Origin: CAYTQK01 sp964439745 | GTDB lineage: Bacteria; Desulfobacterota; Desulfobacteria; Desulfobacterales; Desulfosudaceae | Assembly: GCA_964439745.1 (NCBI GenBank) | Contig: CAYTQK010000182.1 | Location: forward strand, 1 to 7,033 | Reading direction: 5' to 3' | DNA: 7,033 nt | Shown: piece by piece, positions 6,050 through 7,033 of the stretch | Layout of the letters: every line of letters begins with the position of its first letter | Position numbering within the stretch: the first letter of the stretch is position 1 | The notes under the pieces: model-generated | The model's input: only the letters and a program-made list of their open reading frames with translations | What the model was told of the DNA's origin: nothing | The model's database searches: none | Made by a program: the position numbers and the translations under genes

Positions 6050-6084
6050 CCCCCGGGTACGGGTGGTTCCGGCCTGCCTTTTTT
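6038..6084 (+). terminator. Rho-independent terminator of the permease gene
   Basis: GGCCGG (6040-6045) pairs with CCGGCC (6069-6074). Inside it, after a two-base bulge, AACC (6048-6051) pairs with GGTT (6065-6068) and CCC (6052-6054) with GGG (6061-6063), leaving a six-base loop. Together this is about 13 base pairs. A run of six Ts follows at 6079-6084 after a four-base gap that may be partly paired (G6039-T6075, C6038-G6076). The left arm overlaps the end of the coding region and the TAA stop. Confidence 0.6.
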
Positions 6085-6097
6085 GGGGTCTGACCCC
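6085..6097. repeat. GGGGTCTGACCCC palindrome, REP/RAYT-type motif
   Basis: GGGGTC, a central T, then GACCCC make a perfect 13-base palindrome, followed by ATTCCCC. From memory this sequence type is widespread in proteobacterial intergenic regions and beside REP-associated tyrosine transposase (RAYT) genes. No transposase lies next to it here, so it is best read as a solitary or remnant repeat. Confidence 0.45.
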
Positions 6098-6229
6098 ATT
6101 CCCCAGTTGGATTTTTGTTTTTGCCAGCAGGCGCCACTGGTCTTGCTTTGTCATTTTTTTTGATTTATCCTTCTATTAATAAAGGGACACCCGGCGACCT
6201 ACTTCCCGGTGAGATCGGTTGAGGCGTCC

Positions 6230-6264
6230 GTCTGCGCGGCCGGGCGACGCAGACTTTTTATTTT
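6230..6264 (+). terminator. Terminator-like hairpin with T-tract in the gene-free region
   Basis: GTCTGCG (6230-6236) and CGCAGAC (6248-6254) pair perfectly over seven bases with an 11-base loop, followed directly by TTTTTATTTT (6255-6264). This is a good intrinsic terminator for + strand transcription. Because the permease already has a terminator at 6038-6084, this one may be a backup or may end a short untranslated transcript that starts around 6150-6185. Confidence 0.55.
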
Positions 6265-6335
6265 CATGGCATATTTTTTCGGGCGACGTACCCTGACGCC
6301 CTGTCCGGGCAGGGGTCGAAACAAGGGTGTCGTCC

Positions 6336-6367
6336 GCTGAAGCGCCCGGCTCGACTTCAGCTTTTTT
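6336..6367 (+). terminator. Second terminator-like hairpin before the restriction gene remnant
   Basis: GCTGAAG (6336-6342) and CTTCAGC (6355-6361) pair perfectly over seven bases with a 12-base loop, followed directly by six Ts (6362-6367). It is another intrinsic terminator in the + direction, 46 bases before the ATG at 6414. It would insulate, or attenuate, expression of the downstream remnant. A further hairpin without T-tract (CCCTG 6299-6303 / CAGGG 6310-6314) lies just upstream. Confidence 0.55.
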
Positions 6368-6413
6368 ATCCTGTCAATATCAGGGATCACGGGGGCGAAG
6401 GGCATTTTCAATT

Positions 6414-6980
6414 ATGGCAGCGCCGGAGACGATTCAAAACCTGGTGGAAACCTTTGCTTCCCATCTGGATGCCTACAAAAAAGTAACTTACAATGAAACC
6501 CAGTTGCGCCGGGAGTTTATCGATCCCTTTTTCAAAGAGCTGGGCTGGGATGTCAGCAACCAGCAGGGCTATGCCGAGGCGTATAAAGACGTCATCCACG
6601 AAGACGCCATCAAGGTGGGCGGCGTTACCAAGGCCCCGGACTACTGCTTTCGCGTGGGCGGCACCCGCAAGTTCTTCCTGGAAGCCAAAAAACCGTCCGT
6701 CAACATCAAAGAAGACATCCATCCCGCCTTTCAGCTGCGCCGCTACGGCTGGAGCGCCAAGCTGCCTCTGAGCATCCTGACCGATTTTGAGGAGTTTTCC
6801 GTCTACGACTGCCGGCTTAAAGCCCGCCAAGACCGACAAGGCTCCCACCGCCCGTATTCTCTATCTCAAATACACCGACTACATCGACAGGTGGGACGAG
6901 ATCGCCGGCATCTTTTCCCGCCAGGCCGTTTTAAAAGGCTCCTTTGACAAATATGTGGACTCCGGCAAGGGCAAGCGGCG
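6414..6980 (+). pseudogene. Type IIG (Eco57I-like) restriction-modification enzyme, N-terminal nuclease remnant; frameshifted and truncated
   Basis: From the ATG at 6414 the product begins MAAPETIQNLVETFASHLDAY, followed by YNETQLRREFIDPFFKELGWDV, the typical start of large single-chain restriction-methylation enzymes with an HsdR_N-like PD-(D/E)XK domain. The nuclease motif is visible as P75-D76 in KAPDYCFRV and E90-A-K92 in FFLEAKKPS, then FQLRRYGWSAKLPLSILTDFEEFSVYDCRLK. At 6819-6821 an extra A in TTAAAG shifts the frame. In the next frame the family-like sequence resumes as KPAKTDKAPTARILYLKYTDYIDRWDEIAGIFSRQ and KGSFDKYVDSGKGKR. Near 6976-6981 homology stops and a repeat motif begins, running to a TAG at 7024-7026. 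The methylase and target-recognition parts (normally about 800 or more further residues) are absent here. As it stands the gene cannot make a working enzyme; only a ~178-residue frameshifted product ending at 6947 would form. The frameshift could also be a sequencing error, but the truncation is independent of it. A GTG at 6327 is a less likely start. Confidence 0.85.
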
Positions 6981-7033
6981 AATTCCGGGGACAGTATACT
7001 CATTGCCGTCATGCTGCATTCGATAGGAGCTCA
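6981..7033. mobile_element. RAYT/REP-type repeat edge interrupting the restriction gene (runs off window)
   Basis: AATTCCGGGGACAGTATACT at 6981-7000 begins exactly where similarity to the restriction enzyme ends. From memory, this motif is common next to REP-associated tyrosine transposase (IS200-like) genes in Proteobacteria and Desulfobacterota. Only 53 bases are visible and no transposase coding can be seen, so the element may be a full transposase unit beyond the window or just a solitary repeat. Confidence 0.45.

Larger units (their letters stand above)
6050..6413. other. 364-bp gene-free, hairpin-rich intergenic region
   Basis: No convincing coding frame is present on either strand. 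The region holds the end of the permease terminator, a GGGGTCTGACCCC palindrome, an AT-rich stretch (6150-6182) that might contain a weak promoter, a long imperfect hairpin (about 6185-6229), two terminator-like hairpins and a smaller hairpin between them. The 9-mer CGGGCGACG occurs at 6241 and again at 6280. The base composition alternates sharply between AT-rich and GC-rich blocks, unlike the flanking genes. Confidence 0.6.

Noticed and set aside
6188..6210. Minus-strand stretch reading GGGAAGTAGGTCGCCGGG, like the 3' end of 5S rRNA
   Set aside because: About 18 bases resemble 5S rRNA ends, but the sequence further upstream on that strand does not follow 5S, so it is not a 5S gene; a tiny relic or chance cannot be told apart.
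6199..6411. A 70-codon minus-strand frame in the hairpin-rich region
   Set aside because: It spans two terminator hairpins, is rich in Arg/Lys/Pro and has no good start signal.
1..7033. CRISPR array, tRNA or rRNA genes
   Set aside because: No regularly spaced direct repeats and no tRNA- or rRNA-like sequences were seen on reading both strands.

Overview
The window is GC-rich, bacterial and read almost entirely on the + strand. The gene set (a GT4 glycosyltransferase, an oxygen-sensitive 4-hydroxybutyryl-CoA dehydratase, a small cysteine-rich CGGCNP protein, an acyl thioesterase and an acetate permease), together with GGGGTCTGACCCC-type palindromes, suggests a strict anaerobe such as a sulfate-reducing or syntrophic Desulfobacterota bacterium. 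This is inference; no rRNA or taxonomic marker is present.

Layout: (1) 1-486 is the 3' end of an unrecognised gene. (2) A sigma70-type promoter at 534-562 precedes a two-gene operon, a GT4 glycosyltransferase (602-1921) and a class I SAM methyltransferase (1875-2585), which overlap by 47 bp. This looks like a glycan or cell-envelope modification pair. (3) A 105-bp gap holds a near-perfect 25-bp palindrome (likely operator) and a GC-rich hairpin. It leads into the 4-hydroxybutyryl-CoA dehydratase gene (2700-4151), which overlaps a small Cys-rich protein gene (4141-4434). A two-hotdog acyl thioesterase (4507-5247) follows. (4) After a 232-bp leader with its own extended -10 promoter and a hairpin comes a SatP/YaaH-type acetate permease (5480-6049), closed by a terminator that overlaps its stop codon. 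(5) 6050-6413 has no gene but is full of hairpins, including two more terminator-like structures and a GGGGTCTGACCCC palindrome of the kind found near REP/RAYT elements. (6) From 6414 there is a broken restriction-enzyme gene: a clear PD-(D/E)XK N-terminal domain, then a one-base frameshift near 6819-6821, then truncation at about 6980 by a second RAYT-type repeat motif that runs towards the window end.

How the genes may work together: the dehydratase converts 4-hydroxybutyryl-CoA to crotonyl-CoA and can isomerise vinylacetyl-CoA. The thioesterase could release a free acid from a CoA or ACP ester, and the permease moves acetate or a similar short acid. This suggests a short-chain fatty-acid module, but no CoA-transferase or semialdehyde dehydrogenase lies in the window to confirm a 4-hydroxybutyrate pathway. 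The most unusual points are the one-residue shortening of the dehydratase's iron-sulfur ligand loop, its cysteine-containing C-terminal tail, and the coupled CX2C/CXCXCXC mini-protein.
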